In this document: positions 22,964 to 32,612 of the stretch, piece by piece
Layout of the letters: each line of letters begins with the position of its first letter
Position numbering within the stretch: the stretch's first letter is position 1
NCBI RefSeq assembly: GCF_006170445.1
Contig: NZ_VCNA01000003.1
Location: 248,001 to 312,000 of the forward strand
Length of the DNA: 64,000 nt
Direction: 5' to 3'
From: Brevibacillus dissolubilis
GTDB lineage: Bacteria > Bacillota > Bacilli > Brevibacillales > Brevibacillaceae
The notes under the pieces: generated by a model
What the model was told of the DNA's origin: nothing
The model's database searches: none
The model's input: only the letters and a program-made list of their open reading frames with translations
Program-made: the position numbers and the translations under genes

Positions 22964-23217
22964 GCTTCGTCTTCCTCCAAGCGGAAAGGCTGTTCCACCA
23001 TTTTGCCCTCTTCTTCCAAGAGCTGGGTGACCTGCGCTTCGATGGCGTCAAGCTTCTTGCCACAGTAGCGGGACAGCTTGATACCTTCTTGGTACAGCGC
23101 GATGGACGCCTCGAGTGGAATATCTCCTTCTTCGAGTTGGCGCAAGACCTCCTCCAAGCGTTGCATGGCTTCTTCAAATGGAAGCTCCAGTTCTTGCTCT
23201 GTTTTCCTACGAGCCAT
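22960..23217 (-). CDS. xseB: Exonuclease VII small subunit
   Basis: 85 residues, the usual size. It has the conserved FEEAMQRLEEVLRQLEEGDI and ALYQEGIKLSRYCGKKLDAIE that form the helical bundle binding XseA. It overlaps xseA by 11 bases and ispA by 4, so the three are coupled. Exonuclease VII degrades single-stranded DNA processively from both ends. Confidence 0.96.
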   Translation of the reverse strand: MARRKTEQELELPFEEAMQRLEEVLRQLEEGDIPLEASIALYQEGIKLSRYCGKKLDAIEAQVTQLLEEEGKMVEQPFRLEEDEA

Positions 23218-24565
23218 CTTGGTTTTCCTCCCGTATCACTTCTTTTACATGGGTACGGACTTGTCCGTCTGTTAATCGTATCATGAGCTCATCGCCTGGG
23301 ACAATCTGCTCCGTGCTTTTGATCAGCGTATCGTCCAGGTAGGTCAGCGAAAAGCCGCGCTGCATCACCTTGAGCGGGCTTAGGGCGTCTAATTGGGCGA
23401 TCAGGCTGAGCCACTCTTTGCGCGTGGATTCGGTGCGGCGCTTCATGACCTGTGTGAGGTCTGCGGTCAGACGCGTGAGCTGGCCACGTCCTTCGCTTAC
23501 TTTTTGCTTGATCCGATAGCGTGTCAGGCGGTTGGTCAAATCTTCGGTACGCTGTTGTTTGCGCGTCACGACCTGCTTCATCGCTTGGCGCAGACGGCTA
23601 TGCAGGTCATCGAGACGCTGCTGCTTCTCTTCGATACGGCGGGTCGGCTGGCGCAAACCATATGATTGCTTCAGTCGCTCTAAACGTCTGCGCTGCTCGC
23701 TGATGTTGCCATGCAGGGCACGATGCAGACGGTGCTCCAGCTGCTTGGTGCGCTCCACCCACTCCAGATAGTGTGGGACGGCAAGCTCTGCTGCTGCCGT
23801 CGGAGTGGCCGCGCGTACATCTGCGACGAAATCGGCAATCGTATAGTCGGTTTCGTGACCAACAGCCGAGATCACCGGGATGGTAGATGCAGCGATGGCA
23901 CGGGCCACCTGCTCTTCATTGAACGCCCAGAGCTCTTCGATGGAGCCTCCGCCGCGCCCGACGATCAGCACGTCGATGTCCACCACCATATTCATCCGGC
24001 GAATTGCGCGGACGATAGAGGTCGGAGCCTCTACACCTTGCACGACAGCCGGGTGGATGATGATCTGGGTCTGTGGGTAGCGTCGCTTGATGGTTGTGAT
24101 AATATCGCGGACGGCTGCACCAGTAGGCGAGGTAATCACCCCGACTTTTTTCGGAAAGACAGGCAGTGGACGCTTACGCTCAGGGGCGAACAGCCCTTCT
24201 TGCGCCAACTGTGCTTTCAACTGCTCAAAAGCAAGGTACAGAGATCCGACACCGTCTGGCTGCATCTCCTTCGCGTACATCTGATACGCACCGTCCCTCT
24301 CAAACACAGAAATGGAACCACGCACGAGTGCCTTGGTTCCATCCTTTGGGATGAATTTGAGGAAACGGTTATAGGAGGCAAACATCACGATTTTGATCCG
24401 TGAATCCTTGTCCTTGAGCGTGAAGTACATATGCCCGCTCGTGTGGTGCGTAAAGTTGGAAATCTCGCCGCGAATCCACACGTCCTCAAGCACACTGTCC
24501 CGCTCGAGCACACGCTTGATATAGCGTGTCAGCTCTCCTACGGACATTACCTCAGTAGGTTTCAT
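23207..24565 (-). CDS. xseA: Exonuclease VII large subunit
   Basis: 452 residues. The N-terminal OB-fold (YIKRVLERDSVLEDVWIRGE) is followed by the catalytic domain (GVITSPTGAAVRDI; IDVLIVGRGGGSIEELWAFN) and a long basic coiled-coil C-terminal half that binds XseB. It begins three bases after folD and ends inside xseB. Confidence 0.97.
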   Translation of the reverse strand: MKPTEVMSVGELTRYIKRVLERDSVLEDVWIRGEISNFTHHTSGHMYFTLKDKDSRIKIVMFASYNRFLKFIPKDGTKALVRGSISVFERDGAYQMYAKEMQPDGVGSLYLAFEQLKAQLAQEGLFAPERKRPLPVFPKKVGVITSPTGAAVRDIITTIKRRYPQTQIIIHPAVVQGVEAPTSIVRAIRRMNMVVDIDVLIVGRGGGSIEELWAFNEEQVARAIAASTIPVISAVGHETDYTIADFVADVRAATPTAAAELAVPHYLEWVERTKQLEHRLHRALHGNISEQRRRLERLKQSYGLRQPTRRIEEKQQRLDDLHSRLRQAMKQVVTRKQQRTEDLTNRLTRYRIKQKVSEGRGQLTRLTADLTQVMKRRTESTRKEWLSLIAQLDALSPLKVMQRGFSLTYLDDTLIKSTEQIVPGDELMIRLTDGQVRTHVKEVIREENQDGS

Positions 24566-24568
24566 CGA

Positions 24569-25444
24569 TTATCCCTTCATTCCGTTTAGGATCGGTGAGT
24601 TACGTTTTTTGGCTGATTCGATTGTGTTAGCCAGAAGCATCGTGATCGTCAGCGGGCCGACACCGCCCGGTACTGGTGTGATGTAGCTGGCCACTTCTTT
24701 TACTTCGTCAAATACGACATCGCCCACTAATTTTCCTGTCGGCAGTCGGTTGACACCTACGTCGATAACAACGGCACCCGGCTTCACATGCTCTTTGTTG
24801 ATCACATGCGGCTTACCGATTGCTACGACAAGGATGTCGGCCTGACGGGTCATCTCAGCCAGATCAGGTGTGCGGGAGTGGCAGATCGTCACCGTCGCAT
24901 TTTCCTGGAGCAGGAGCATCGCGACAGGCTTGCCGACGATATTGCTTCGACCGATCACCACGGCATGCTTGCCCTCGATCTGGGTGCCGGTACGCTTGAT
25001 CATCTCGATAATCCCATGTGGGGTACAAGGTAAAAAAGCATCCTCACCAATCAGCATGTTGCCGACATTGACCGGAGTGAAGCCGTCCACATCTTTTTCA
25101 ACGGCAATCGTATCGATCACGGCGCTTTCACTGATATGTTTTGGTAAAGGTAATTGCACCAAAATCCCATCAATGTTCGGTTTTTGATTCAGTTCGCGTA
25201 CGATTTGGAGCAATTCCTCCTGTGTGATAGAGGCATCCTTGCGAATTAACTCTGAATAGATCCCGACCTCTTCACAGCCTTTGACCTTGCCTTTTACATA
25301 CGACTCTGAGGCAGGGTCTTCCCCGACCAAAACAACGGCCAAACCAGGCTCAATCCCTTGTTGTTTCAAGCTTTCAGCCTCTTGCTTGAGTTCCTTGCGA
25401 ATAGTGGCAGCAAGTGCCTTACCGTCGATAATGTGTGCAGTCAT
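24569..25444 (-). CDS. folD: Methylenetetrahydrofolate dehydrogenase/cyclohydrolase
   Basis: Bifunctional enzyme interconverting 5,10-methylene-, methenyl- and 10-formyl-THF. 291 residues from ATG 25444 (GAGGGGGA upstream; the longer open frame has no ribosome site). Family motifs are intact: [14 protein letters not shown] (catalytic Lys), [12 protein letters not shown] and [16 protein letters not shown]. It is immediately upstream of xseA on the same strand. Confidence 0.97.
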   Translation of the reverse strand: MTAHIIDGKALAATIRKELKQEAESLKQQGIEPGLAVVLVGEDPASESYVKGKVKGCEEVGIYSELIRKDASITQEELLQIVRELNQKPNIDGILVQLPLPKHISESAVIDTIAVEKDVDGFTPVNVGNMLIGEDAFLPCTPHGIIEMIKRTGTQIEGKHAVVIGRSNIVGKPVAMLLLQENATVTICHSRTPDLAEMTRQADILVVAIGKPHVINKEHVKPGAVVIDVGVNRLPTGKLVGDVVFDEVKEVASYITPVPGGVGPLTITMLLANTIESAKKRNSPILNGMKG

Positions 25445-25524
25445 GAAAGTAATCCCCCTCGTTCCGATTCCTGTTACCATTAGTTTATCGGAAAAATAGG
25501 TATGCTGTAAAGCCGAAATTTCAT

Positions 25525-26502
25525 CTAGCCCATACTTTTTAATGTTCGGGTTTTGTGTTGCATCCAGCCCAACATCGCCACTCCATAGGCATTATCACCG
25601 GTATAAGCCAGTTCACAGAAGTAGAGCTTGGCACGTACAGCCGGATGTTCCAGGCGTTTGATCAGACGTTCACGTATGTATTGATTGGCTGCGACGCCGC
25701 CGACGATCAGGATTTCCTTGCCTACTCCTGCTTCGACTGCGTTGCGCAACGCTTTTTCCAGCGTATTGGCGATGCATTGCTCGGTGGCGCGGGCGATCTC
25801 GCTGTGCGGGACTTTGCCTTGTGCGATGGCACGCAGGAGCTGTGCTTCCGGGCCTGAAAAGCTGAAGGTCAGACCGTTGACAGATGACGGCACACGGAAT
25901 TCCTCGCCGCTCCCCTGCTTAGCCAACTCCTCCAGATACGGCCCTGCCGGAAATTGCATCCCCAGCGCCACACCGATGCGATCGACCAGTTGACCCGCGT
26001 GCAGGTCGATGGTTCCGCCGATTTTTTCAATATAATAGCCATGCTCGTGCCGCTTGCAGGTGAGGATTTCGCTTGTGCCGCCGGATAGGTGCACCGCGAG
26101 GAACTCATCTGCCTGTGGCCGCTCTTCTGCCGTATATTCCCCAGAGGCGATATGCATCTCCTGATGTGTCGTCAGGTAATACGGCACTTTGAGAAACACG
26201 GATAAAGATTTGGCCAATCCTTCGCCCACTTTAAAGACAGGCATGTAGGATTGATCCACCGGACGCGGTTTTTCCGAGGCGCAGATGCCTACGACCTCCC
26301 ACTCGTCCATGCGGAGTTGATCGCTTAATTCCGGCAGGTTCATCACATGCTGAAAGACGGCTTCCGATTGCTGCAAGCCTCGTTTGCCCTCTTTCACTTT
26401 CAAGAGACGCTTGGCTTCCGCAACAATCTCGCCGTCTTCCCCCACTAGACAAAGCGATGTACGGTAATTGCTTGTATCGATGCCTAACATGACCTTTTTC
26501 AT
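25525..26502 (-). CDS. TsaD/Kae1-like paralogue (O-sialoglycoprotein endopeptidase family)
   Basis: 325 residues with the ASKHA fold of TsaD/Kae1: [14 protein letters not shown] at the start, [13 protein letters not shown] with the metal-binding His-x3-His, [11 protein letters not shown], and a C-terminal [14 protein letters not shown]. Overall it diverges from canonical TsaD. The position between nusB and folD rather than with tsaB/tsaE suggests a paralogue and not the t6A enzyme itself. The activity is unknown; ligands for ATP and metal appear retained. Confidence 0.8.
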   Translation of the reverse strand: MKKVMLGIDTSNYRTSLCLVGEDGEIVAEAKRLLKVKEGKRGLQQSEAVFQHVMNLPELSDQLRMDEWEVVGICASEKPRPVDQSYMPVFKVGEGLAKSLSVFLKVPYYLTTHQEMHIASGEYTAEERPQADEFLAVHLSGGTSEILTCKRHEHGYYIEKIGGTIDLHAGQLVDRIGVALGMQFPAGPYLEELAKQGSGEEFRVPSSVNGLTFSFSGPEAQLLRAIAQGKVPHSEIARATEQCIANTLEKALRNAVEAGVGKEILIVGGVAANQYIRERLIKRLEHPAVRAKLYFCELAYTGDNAYGVAMLGWMQHKTRTLKSMG

Positions 26503-26530
26503 CGGATCACCTTATTTTTCACAGAACGGC

Positions 26531-26941
26531 TTAGCTTTCGGTTGTGGTGGCCCCTGCTTGCAGGTAGGCGGAAAGCACTCCGTTGATGAATTTGTAGGAT
26601 TGCTCGTCACTAAACAGTTTAGCCAATTCTACGGCTTCATTTAACACGACGCGATCCGGAGTTGCTTCATCAAACATCAATTCGTAAAAAGCGAGACGCA
26701 GTACAGAGCGGTCTACGTTGGCAATGCGGTCCAGCTTCCAATTGCGCAGATACTTCTGGATCTCCGCGTCGATGGCCGGCAGATTCTCCAGGGTACCATG
26801 AACCAGAGAGAGCAAAAACTCCGTGGACTCACCCGTGCTGTCTTCCATCACCATGTCAATCGCATCCGGCAGCTGAACTTCTGCCACATCCAATTGAAAA
26901 AGAATTTGTACTGCTTTTTCTCGTGCAATTCTGCGTTTCAT
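26531..26941 (-). CDS. nusB: Transcription antitermination factor NusB
   Basis: 136 residues, all-helical. The Arg-rich start (MKRRIAREKAVQILFQLD) and the conserved DRIANVDRSVLRLAFYEL and NEAVELAKLFSDEQSYKFIN identify it. With NusE it binds boxA in rRNA leaders. Start ATG 26941 is chosen over the upstream GTG because AGGTGACGAG precedes it. It is 28 bases upstream of the TsaD-like gene. Confidence 0.97.
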   Translation of the reverse strand: MKRRIAREKAVQILFQLDVAEVQLPDAIDMVMEDSTGESTEFLLSLVHGTLENLPAIDAEIQKYLRNWKLDRIANVDRSVLRLAFYELMFDEATPDRVVLNEAVELAKLFSDEQSYKFINGVLSAYLQAGATTTES

Positions 26942-26954
26942 CACTCGTCACCTA

Positions 26955-27167
26955 CTATTTAAATTTACCTGGTAAAATGCGGTCTAGGATTTCAGTTAAA
27001 TCCTCTTTGTGATCCAGTTTACGACCGATGTAGCAGCCCGTCCCAACAAAGACGACAAACACCAGTGTATCCCAAAATCCAGCAAAAAGATAGATCAGCC
27101 CGAACAAAAAACCTGCGAGCCCTCCTAGTAGTTTACCCTTATGTTCCCTCATTATCTCCCACTTCAT
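26955..27167 (-). CDS. DUF2273 small membrane protein
   Basis: 70 residues. Hydrophobic segments (GGLAGFLFGLIYLFAG; WDTLVFVVFVGTGCYIG) indicate two membrane helices. They are followed by a charged tail containing DLTEILDRILPGKF, typical of DUF2273 proteins that sit with amaP and asp23. It lies 14 bases after amaP and 13 before nusB. It probably acts in the same envelope-stress assembly; the exact role is not known. Confidence 0.85.
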   Translation of the reverse strand: MKWEIMREHKGKLLGGLAGFLFGLIYLFAGFWDTLVFVVFVGTGCYIGRKLDHKEDLTEILDRILPGKFK

Positions 27168-27181
27168 TGATTTCTCACCCT

Positions 27182-27754
27182 TTAGTCAAGACGTCTGTTC
27201 GCCCGTACAACCGGCTGCTCATGTCCAGTGACGACTTCAGAGACAACCACGGTGACTTCTGCGATATCTACACCAGTGATGGCCTCTACCTGGTTTTTCA
27301 CCTCGTATTGAAGGGCTTGCGTCATTTGAGGGATGGAAGTCTCACCGTCCGTGGTGACGCGGAGAATGATCGTATTGCGAGTCTGATCACTTTTTACTTT
27401 GGTAACCAGGCCTTTGACGCCGTTTACTTTTTTGGCGGTACGCTCAGCGATGGCGCGGATCGTCTCCAGACTGATGTTGACCACACCGTATTCATTGCGC
27501 TGATAAATCCCCTTCTCTTCACGAGAGCGGCGGAAAGAGAACGCACTCAGGAAGAAACGGAGACTGATGATCAAAAAGATAATCGCCACTGCCAGATACG
27601 GGATATTGACACCTGTGTTGTATAAAAGATTTTCCAACGTGGACAGGACATATTCAGCCGGAATCAGATAGACCATCACTCCGATGACATAGCCAGAGAT
27701 TACGATCAAGGCCAAGCTGTAAATGGTCAAGATAAAGCGGTCAAACAGATTCAC
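27182..27754 (-). CDS. amaP: Alkaline shock response membrane anchor protein AmaP
   Basis: 190 residues from a GTG at 27754 with AAAGGAGAG upstream. There are two N-terminal membrane helices (FILTIYSLALIVISGYVIGV and IPYLAVAIIFLIISLRFFL), then a cytosolic Asp23-like domain (NISLETIRAIAERTAKKVNG). AmaP anchors Asp23 at the membrane in Staphylococcus. A terminator separates it from the Asp23-family gene upstream, although the two are neighbours. Confidence 0.9.
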   Translation of the reverse strand: MNLFDRFILTIYSLALIVISGYVIGVMVYLIPAEYVLSTLENLLYNTGVNIPYLAVAIIFLIISLRFFLSAFSFRRSREEKGIYQRNEYGVVNISLETIRAIAERTAKKVNGVKGLVTKVKSDQTRNTIILRVTTDGETSIPQMTQALQYEVKNQVEAITGVDIAEVTVVVSEVVTGHEQPVVRANRRLD

Positions 27755-27776
27755 AGTTTCACTCTCCTTTATGTGG

Positions 27777-27804
27777 AAAAATGCCCCCAAAATATCGGGG
27801 GCAT
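27777..27804 (-). terminator. Terminator of the Asp23-family gene
   Basis: ATGCCCCC (27781-27788) pairs with GGGGGCAT (27797-27804), with a short U-run on the minus strand. Confidence 0.75.
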
Positions 27805-27816
27805 CTTTGTTACGTT

Positions 27817-28257
27817 TTATCGAACCCGTTGGAATTCTTCCGTAATCGCAATCGGAGCCGTCTGTGGCTGCGGAGCTTTCTCTTCCGCTTTGAGCTCTAC
27901 GTCCACGATATGTACGTTGACCTCCACAACAGACAGACCTGTCATGGTTTCGATCGCATTGCGTACACTATCTTGAATATTGCGGGCAACTTCTGGAATT
28001 CGATGTCCGTATTTCACGATGATGGAAACATCAACCGCTGCTTCACGAGAACCCACTTCAACGCGCACACCACGTGCTACGTTTTTGCGTCCCAGTCGTT
28101 CTGCGATATCACCGACGATCCCGCCGCTCATGTGGGCTACACCCTCCACTTCGGCTGCGGCCATACCAGCAATCACTTCTAAGACTTCGGGAGCGATCTG
28201 GACTTTCCCAAGCTCTGTTTTTTCCGCTTCTGGTCCAAGTTTTTCCACTATTCGCAC
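27817..28257 (-). CDS. Asp23/Gls24 family protein (YqhY-like)
   Basis: 146 residues, cytosolic. The family core is present: VQIAPEVLEVIAGMAAAEVE, GVRVEVGSREAAVDVSIIVK and the C-terminal VVEVNVHIVDVEL. B. subtilis YqhY lies in the same place, upstream of accBC, and affects acetyl-CoA carboxylase activity. That link is known for the family and not visible here. It lies 60 bases after accC and ends with its own terminator. Confidence 0.92.
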   Translation of the reverse strand: MRIVEKLGPEAEKTELGKVQIAPEVLEVIAGMAAAEVEGVAHMSGGIVGDIAERLGRKNVARGVRVEVGSREAAVDVSIIVKYGHRIPEVARNIQDSVRNAIETMTGLSVVEVNVHIVDVELKAEEKAPQPQTAPIAITEEFQRVR

Positions 28258-28316
28258 CTCCCACTAGGATTTACACCTCATTATAGCAATACGGCTGGTG
28301 TTTTTCAAACATCTTC

Positions 28317-29669
28317 CTACTCACCAAGCTTGAGATCGTAGGTTTCGAGGAATTTGGTGTCAAAGTTACCGGAGAGGAATACCTCATGCTCCAAAAGTTT
28401 CAAGTGGAACGGGATGGTGGTATGGATCCCCTCGATGGTGAACTCGGACAGGGCACGCTTCATCCGCTCGACGGCCTCGGTACGATCCTTACCCCACACG
28501 ATGATTTTGGCGATCATGGAATCGTAGTGTGGTGGGATGGTGTAGCCTGGGTATGCCGCAGAGTCGATGCGGACACCGTAGCCGCCCGGTGCGAGGTAGT
28601 TTTGGATTTTGCCTGGAGACGGCATGAAGTTCTTGACCGGATTCTCCGCATTGACACGGCACTCGATGGCCCAGCCGTTGAGTACGATATCCTCTTGGCT
28701 AAAGGACAGGCGCTCGCCTGCTGCTACGCGGAGCTGTTCCTTGATCAAGTCGATGCCAGTTACAAGCTCTGTCACCGGATGCTCTACCTGGATACGGGTG
28801 TTCATCTCCATGAAGTAGAACTTGCCGTGCTTGTCGAGCAGGAATTCGACTGTACCTGCACCATGGTAGTTAACCGCTTTAGCGGCTGCTACTGCTGCTT
28901 CCCCCATCGCGCGGCGGGTCTCTTCGGAGAGAGCCGGTGATGGGGCTTCTTCTACGAGCTTTTGGTGACGGCGCTGAATGGAGCAGTCACGTTCCCCTAG
29001 ATATACTGTATTCCCGAATTTGTCCGCCATGATTTGAATTTCTACGTGGCGTGGGCCTTCGACGAATTTTTCGAGGTAGACACCAGCGTTGCCGAATGCG
29101 GTTTTCGCTTCGTTCTGCGCTTGACGAATCGCTTTTTCGAGGTCGGCATCGTCTACTGCGACACGCATCCCGCGTCCGCCGCCGCCCGCTGTCGCTTTTA
29201 CCATAACCGGATAACCGATATCGTGTGCGACTGCGATGGCGTCTTGGATATCATCGATCAGACCTTCTGTACCCGGTACACAAGGAACACCTGCTGTTTT
29301 CATGGTGTCCTTCGCAGTGGACTTATCACCCATCTTAATGATGGATTCTGGGTCTGGACCGATGAAGGTGATGTTGCAAGCGGCACAGATTTCGGCGAAG
29401 TCAGCATTTTCCGCCAAGAAACCATAGCCTGGGTGAATCGCGTCAGCACCTGTTTTGGCTGCGACGCTCACAATATTTGCCATGTTGAGATAGCTGTCTT
29501 TGGAAGCAGTCGGCCCGATGCAGTACGCTTCATCCGCCAGCTTGACGTGCAAGGCGTCGCGGTCTGCTTCGGAAAATACCGCTACCGTCTGAATCCCTAA
29601 TTCGCGGCAAGCGCGAATGACACGTACGGCAATCTCTCCACGGTTGGCGATGAGAACCTTATGGAACAT
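28317..29669 (-). CDS. accC: Biotin carboxylase subunit of acetyl-CoA carboxylase
   Basis: 450 residues, complete ATP-grasp biotin carboxylase: N-terminal [20 protein letters not shown], glycine-rich [14 protein letters not shown], and catalytic [14 protein letters not shown]. It carboxylates biotin on AccB using bicarbonate and ATP, the first half of malonyl-CoA synthesis. It starts 20 bases after accB on the same strand. Confidence 0.98.
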   Translation of the reverse strand: MFHKVLIANRGEIAVRVIRACRELGIQTVAVFSEADRDALHVKLADEAYCIGPTASKDSYLNMANIVSVAAKTGADAIHPGYGFLAENADFAEICAACNITFIGPDPESIIKMGDKSTAKDTMKTAGVPCVPGTEGLIDDIQDAIAVAHDIGYPVMVKATAGGGGRGMRVAVDDADLEKAIRQAQNEAKTAFGNAGVYLEKFVEGPRHVEIQIMADKFGNTVYLGERDCSIQRRHQKLVEEAPSPALSEETRRAMGEAAVAAAKAVNYHGAGTVEFLLDKHGKFYFMEMNTRIQVEHPVTELVTGIDLIKEQLRVAAGERLSFSQEDIVLNGWAIECRVNAENPVKNFMPSPGKIQNYLAPGGYGVRIDSAAYPGYTIPPHYDSMIAKIIVWGKDRTEAVERMKRALSEFTIEGIHTTIPFHLKLLEHEVFLSGNFDTKFLETYDLKLGE

Positions 29670-29689
29670 CTCGATACCCTCCCGTATGA

Positions 29690-30211
29690 TTAGACTCTAA
29701 CAAGGAAAAGAGGTTGGCCGTACTCTACCAATTGGCCGTTCTGAACCAACACCTCAACGATTTCACCGTTTACTTCTGCTTCGATTTCGTTGAAGAGCTT
29801 CATAGCTTCTACGATACATACCACTTTGTTCGCAGTTACGCGATCACCTGGCTTCACGTAAACAGGTGCGCTTGGTTCTGGAGAAGAGTAGAAGGTTCCC
29901 ACCATCGGGGAAACAATCTTATGTAAAGACGGGTCATCAATCGCTGGTTTTGCTGCTGGTGCCGCTACTTCTGCTGCAGCAACTTGTACCACTGGAGCCG
30001 GAGCCGCAACTGGCGCTGGTGCTGCAACTGCTGCCGGTGCCGCAACTGCTTGTACCACTGGTTCAACTGGCAGGGCGATTCCTGTCTCCACGACAGCGCC
30101 GCCGTTTTTCTTGATGGACATTTTGGCACCATCGACTTCGAGTTCGAATTCTTTGATGGTAGATTGGTCAATGAGCTTAATCAGTTCACGAACTTCATGG
30201 ATCTTGAACAC
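29690..30211 (-). CDS. accB: Biotin carboxyl carrier protein
   Basis: 173 residues from the GTG at 30211, with AAGGAGTG upstream and the family N-terminus [16 protein letters not shown] long Ala/Pro/Val linker (about residues 55-95) precedes the biotinyl domain with the modified lysine in [10 protein letters not shown]. First gene of accB-accC. The AT-rich leader upstream carries a promoter at 30368-30397. Confidence 0.97.
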   Translation of the reverse strand: MFKIHEVRELIKLIDQSTIKEFELEVDGAKMSIKKNGGAVVETGIALPVEPVVQAVAAPAAVAAPAPVAAPAPVVQVAAAEVAAPAAKPAIDDPSLHKIVSPMVGTFYSSPEPSAPVYVKPGDRVTANKVVCIVEAMKLFNEIEAEVNGEIVEVLVQNGQLVEYGQPLFLVRV

Positions 30212-30367
30212 AATTGAGCACTCCTTCGCGTTATGTTTTTTTCTCTTTTTTTTAAAAAAATACACTGGCAAGGTTACGAAGTATGAGAGCGTTTCCTTAC
30301 AGGCAACATTTTCATGGTAGCCTTTTTTCCCTGAACACGTCAAGTTAAGGATTTCTTTTTGATCTTC

Positions 30368-30397
30368 ATTATAGTAGGAAAATGATTCCTTTTTCAA
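30368..30397 (-). promoter_or_regulatory. Sigma-A-like promoter of accBC
   Basis: Minus-strand TTGAAA (30397-30392) and TATAAT (30373-30368), 18 bases apart. The leader to the accB start (about 150 bases) is AT-rich and has no recognised riboswitch. Confidence 0.5.
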
Positions 30398-30475
30398 CAA
30401 TTTACGATATATTCTGCGAAAACATTTTTGGGTTATATATATAGTGTTTATGTTTAAATCATATTGAAAAGAATG

Positions 30476-30504
30476 AGGCCCCCGAACCTGTTTTTCGAGG
30501 GCCT
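30476..30504 (-). terminator. Terminator of the spoIIIA operon
   Basis: AGGCCCTCGA (30504-30495) pairs with TCGGGGGCCT (30485-30476) on the minus strand, followed by a T-rich stretch. It lies 28 bases beyond the spoIIIAH stop. Confidence 0.6.
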
Positions 30505-30531
30505 TTATTGCTATAGTCTTACGGATTGGGC

Positions 30532-31152
30532 TTAAGGCTTGAAGCGGACTGTGACATCTTTACCAGAAACACCCATGTGTTGCTTCGTGAGTGCGATGAT
30601 GTCTACGACTTCTTTGGAAGTGAGTTTGTCTTTTTGTACGACAACATCTACCTTGCTGTCCTGCATGTAAACGACACAATCTTTGTAGCCGTTTGCTTTG
30701 ATCAACTCTTCGAGCGCAAGCGTTTTGGTTTCCACTTGGGAGAGCTCTTCATGCTTCGCTTTTGCTTCGGCTACCGCTTGCGGAGTAGCTTCGCCGCTGG
30801 TCATGATCTGCATTTGCTCGTCTTTTTGCTGTTGGGTCATCGCTTCACGCTTGAGCTTGTAGCCTTGGAAGTAGTCAGCAGATGGAGTTGGTGCGTTGAC
30901 CGCTGCGGCTTCTTCGGTAGTGGTTGCGTCTTTTGCGCCAGTGTTCTGGCCTTCGACTGGAGTCGCTTCTGGTGTCGGCTGGTCGGTCTGCTTGGAGTCT
31001 ACCTCGATGCCCATGAGCGGTTCGAGAGTTTTGGATTCTTCGCTGACGGCTGGCATCTGCTCGTTCGGGCCTTTTACCATGTAGTAGCCGGAGAGTACCA
31101 CCATCACAGCAAGCATTGTGAGAAGCCATACGGTTTGTTTACGCAACATCAT
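30532..31152 (-). CDS. spoIIIAH: Stage III sporulation protein AH
   Basis: Mother-cell protein with one N-terminal membrane helix ([19 protein letters not shown]) and a C-terminal ring-forming YscJ/FliF-like domain that binds forespore SpoIIQ across the intermembrane space. 206 residues. The start at 31152 is chosen because AGGAGGTA is too close to the upstream ATG. A Pro/Thr/Gln/Ala-rich linker spans residues 35-85. Last gene of the operon; terminator follows. Confidence 0.93.
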   Translation of the reverse strand: MMLRKQTVWLLTMLAVMVVLSGYYMVKGPNEQMPAVSEESKTLEPLMGIEVDSKQTDQPTPEATPVEGQNTGAKDATTTEEAAAVNAPTPSADYFQGYKLKREAMTQQQKDEQMQIMTSGEATPQAVAEAKAKHEELSQVETKTLALEELIKANGYKDCVVYMQDSKVDVVVQKDKLTSKEVVDIIALTKQHMGVSGKDVTVRFKP

Positions 31153-31164
31153 TGTCATTACCTC

Positions 31165-31872
31165 CTATTTTTTCGGTAAGATTGAGATTTTATAGGCTGG
31201 GACTTCCAGCACTTTTTGTACAGCGTCGGTGATCCATGCTTTGACTTGTATGTTCTCAGCCCCCTTCGCCACGATCAGAACCCCTCGTACCTTGGGTTTC
31301 ATCGTTTTTACCACCACCGGCTGTTGGCTTTTGCCTCCATCGATGACGACTACCTTTTCATTGCGGGATTGATCGTTCTGATCGCGGGTCGCCTGGTTTT
31401 TGTCCACCTCTTTGGTGGTTGCCTGACGGCTGTCGCGGTCTTTTTCAACGACAATCTCCGGTGTGGAATCCAGATTGACCATCACCTCCACCTGACCTAC
31501 ACCAATCACGCTTTCGAGGATTTCGGCGAGCTGGGTTTCGTAGGTGTTTTCGTATTCGCGCATGGTATCTTTGCTGATGGAGCCGCCGAGGACCGGTGCT
31601 ACGTTGGCCGTGCCGTTGCCTGGGTCTTGCTGATTTTCGGCGGCGGGTGGTGTGAAGTCGCTGCCTAAGGTCTGATCAGGCTTGACGGTGAGGAAATCGG
31701 TGAAGATCATCAGGGCAAGCCCGATGCCCAGTGCGAGGATGAGATAATGCATGGGCCGAAGCTTCGGGGGCTCTCCCCCTGATCCACCTGAGCCTGATCC
31801 TGCGGTTGCACCTTTTGAACCACTGCTTTTCGCTGATTTGCTGAGAATGTTTTCTAACCATTTCGTCAACAT
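31165..31872 (-). CDS. spoIIIAG: Stage III sporulation protein AG
   Basis: 235 residues. A Ser/Gly-rich cytosolic head, a membrane helix (HYLILALGIGLALMIFTDFL), then a domain with YETQLAEILESVIGVGQVEV that forms the 30-fold SpoIIIAG ring of the feeding-tube channel. A polar insertion (DRDSRQATTKEVDKNQATRD) lies in the ring-building region. Spacing to spoIIIAH is 12 bases. Confidence 0.94.
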   Translation of the reverse strand: MLTKWLENILSKSAKSSGSKGATAGSGSGGSGGEPPKLRPMHYLILALGIGLALMIFTDFLTVKPDQTLGSDFTPPAAENQQDPGNGTANVAPVLGGSISKDTMREYENTYETQLAEILESVIGVGQVEVMVNLDSTPEIVVEKDRDSRQATTKEVDKNQATRDQNDQSRNEKVVVIDGGKSQQPVVVKTMKPKVRGVLIVAKGAENIQVKAWITDAVQKVLEVPAYKISILPKK

Positions 31873-31893
31873 GCTCTACCTCCTTTCCACGTG

Positions 31894-32601
31894 TTATTGG
31901 CGTGCCATTGATCCGTCGTCATGGGTGACACGAATCTGGCTGGGTGACAGCTGCCACTCCCGGGCGATGTGGTCGGCAATCTGGCGGTGGAGCGGGTCTG
32001 TCGGCTGGGTCTGGGCGGGGATGGCTTTCGGTTCTTTGTCCGTACTGGACGAATCTGGGTTGATCTCGATGGTGACAGGCTCGATTGGCTTGATCGGGGC
32101 TTGGGTGGATTCTTGGGTGGTTGTGGCTGCTTCGTCCTGTGGGCTGACGGTGAGGGTGATCGCTTGGATCGGGTTTTGACCGGGGTCTGGTGGTACTCCC
32201 TCTTTGGGCTGGTTCAGGCTGATCTGGACATCGGCGAGTTCGACGCCGAAGTTCTGCTGGACCATCACGCGGAGTTCTTTTTCCATCTGCCGGGTGACGT
32301 AATCGTTCATCTGGGTGTCTTGCTGGGCGATCAGCCTGTTGGCCAGGTCGTTCCACTTGAAAGGCTCTGGCTGCTTGACCGAGGAGTCGTCGAACTGGTA
32401 CTGGCTGATCTTGGCTGCCATCTCGTCCGGCGAGATGCTGAATACGGCAAAAGCAGGACTGATGATGGTCAGCAGGATGATGAGGCCCATCACCATTTTG
32501 ACGTAGCGTTGCAGGCTGGTATTGGGCAGGATGAGGTCGAGAAATGCGGCGAGGAGGACGAGTAAGATGATTTTTTTCAACCATAAGATAAGCCATTCCA
32601 T
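31894..32601 (-). CDS. spoIIIAF: Stage III sporulation protein AF
   Basis: 235 residues. Two N-terminal membrane helices (IILLVLLAAFLDLILP and VMGLIILLTIISPAF) are followed by a periplasmic-type domain with VQISLNQPKEG and an acidic/Pro/Thr/Gln-rich insertion before the C-terminal part. Component of the SpoIIIA channel in the outer forespore membrane. It lies 11 bases after spoIIIAE. Confidence 0.93.
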   Translation of the reverse strand: MEWLILWLKKIILLVLLAAFLDLILPNTSLQRYVKMVMGLIILLTIISPAFAVFSISPDEMAAKISQYQFDDSSVKQPEPFKWNDLANRLIAQQDTQMNDYVTRQMEKELRVMVQQNFGVELADVQISLNQPKEGVPPDPGQNPIQAITLTVSPQDEAATTTQESTQAPIKPIEPVTIEINPDSSSTDKEPKAIPAQTQPTDPLHRQIADHIAREWQLSPSQIRVTHDDGSMARQ

Positions 32602-32612
32602 CTGTTATTCAC

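Noticed and set aside
31894-32601. Alternative frames of about 200 codons on both strands within spoIIIAF
   Set aside because: Codon-bias shadows; the spoIIIAF frame has the right membrane profile, spacing and synteny.
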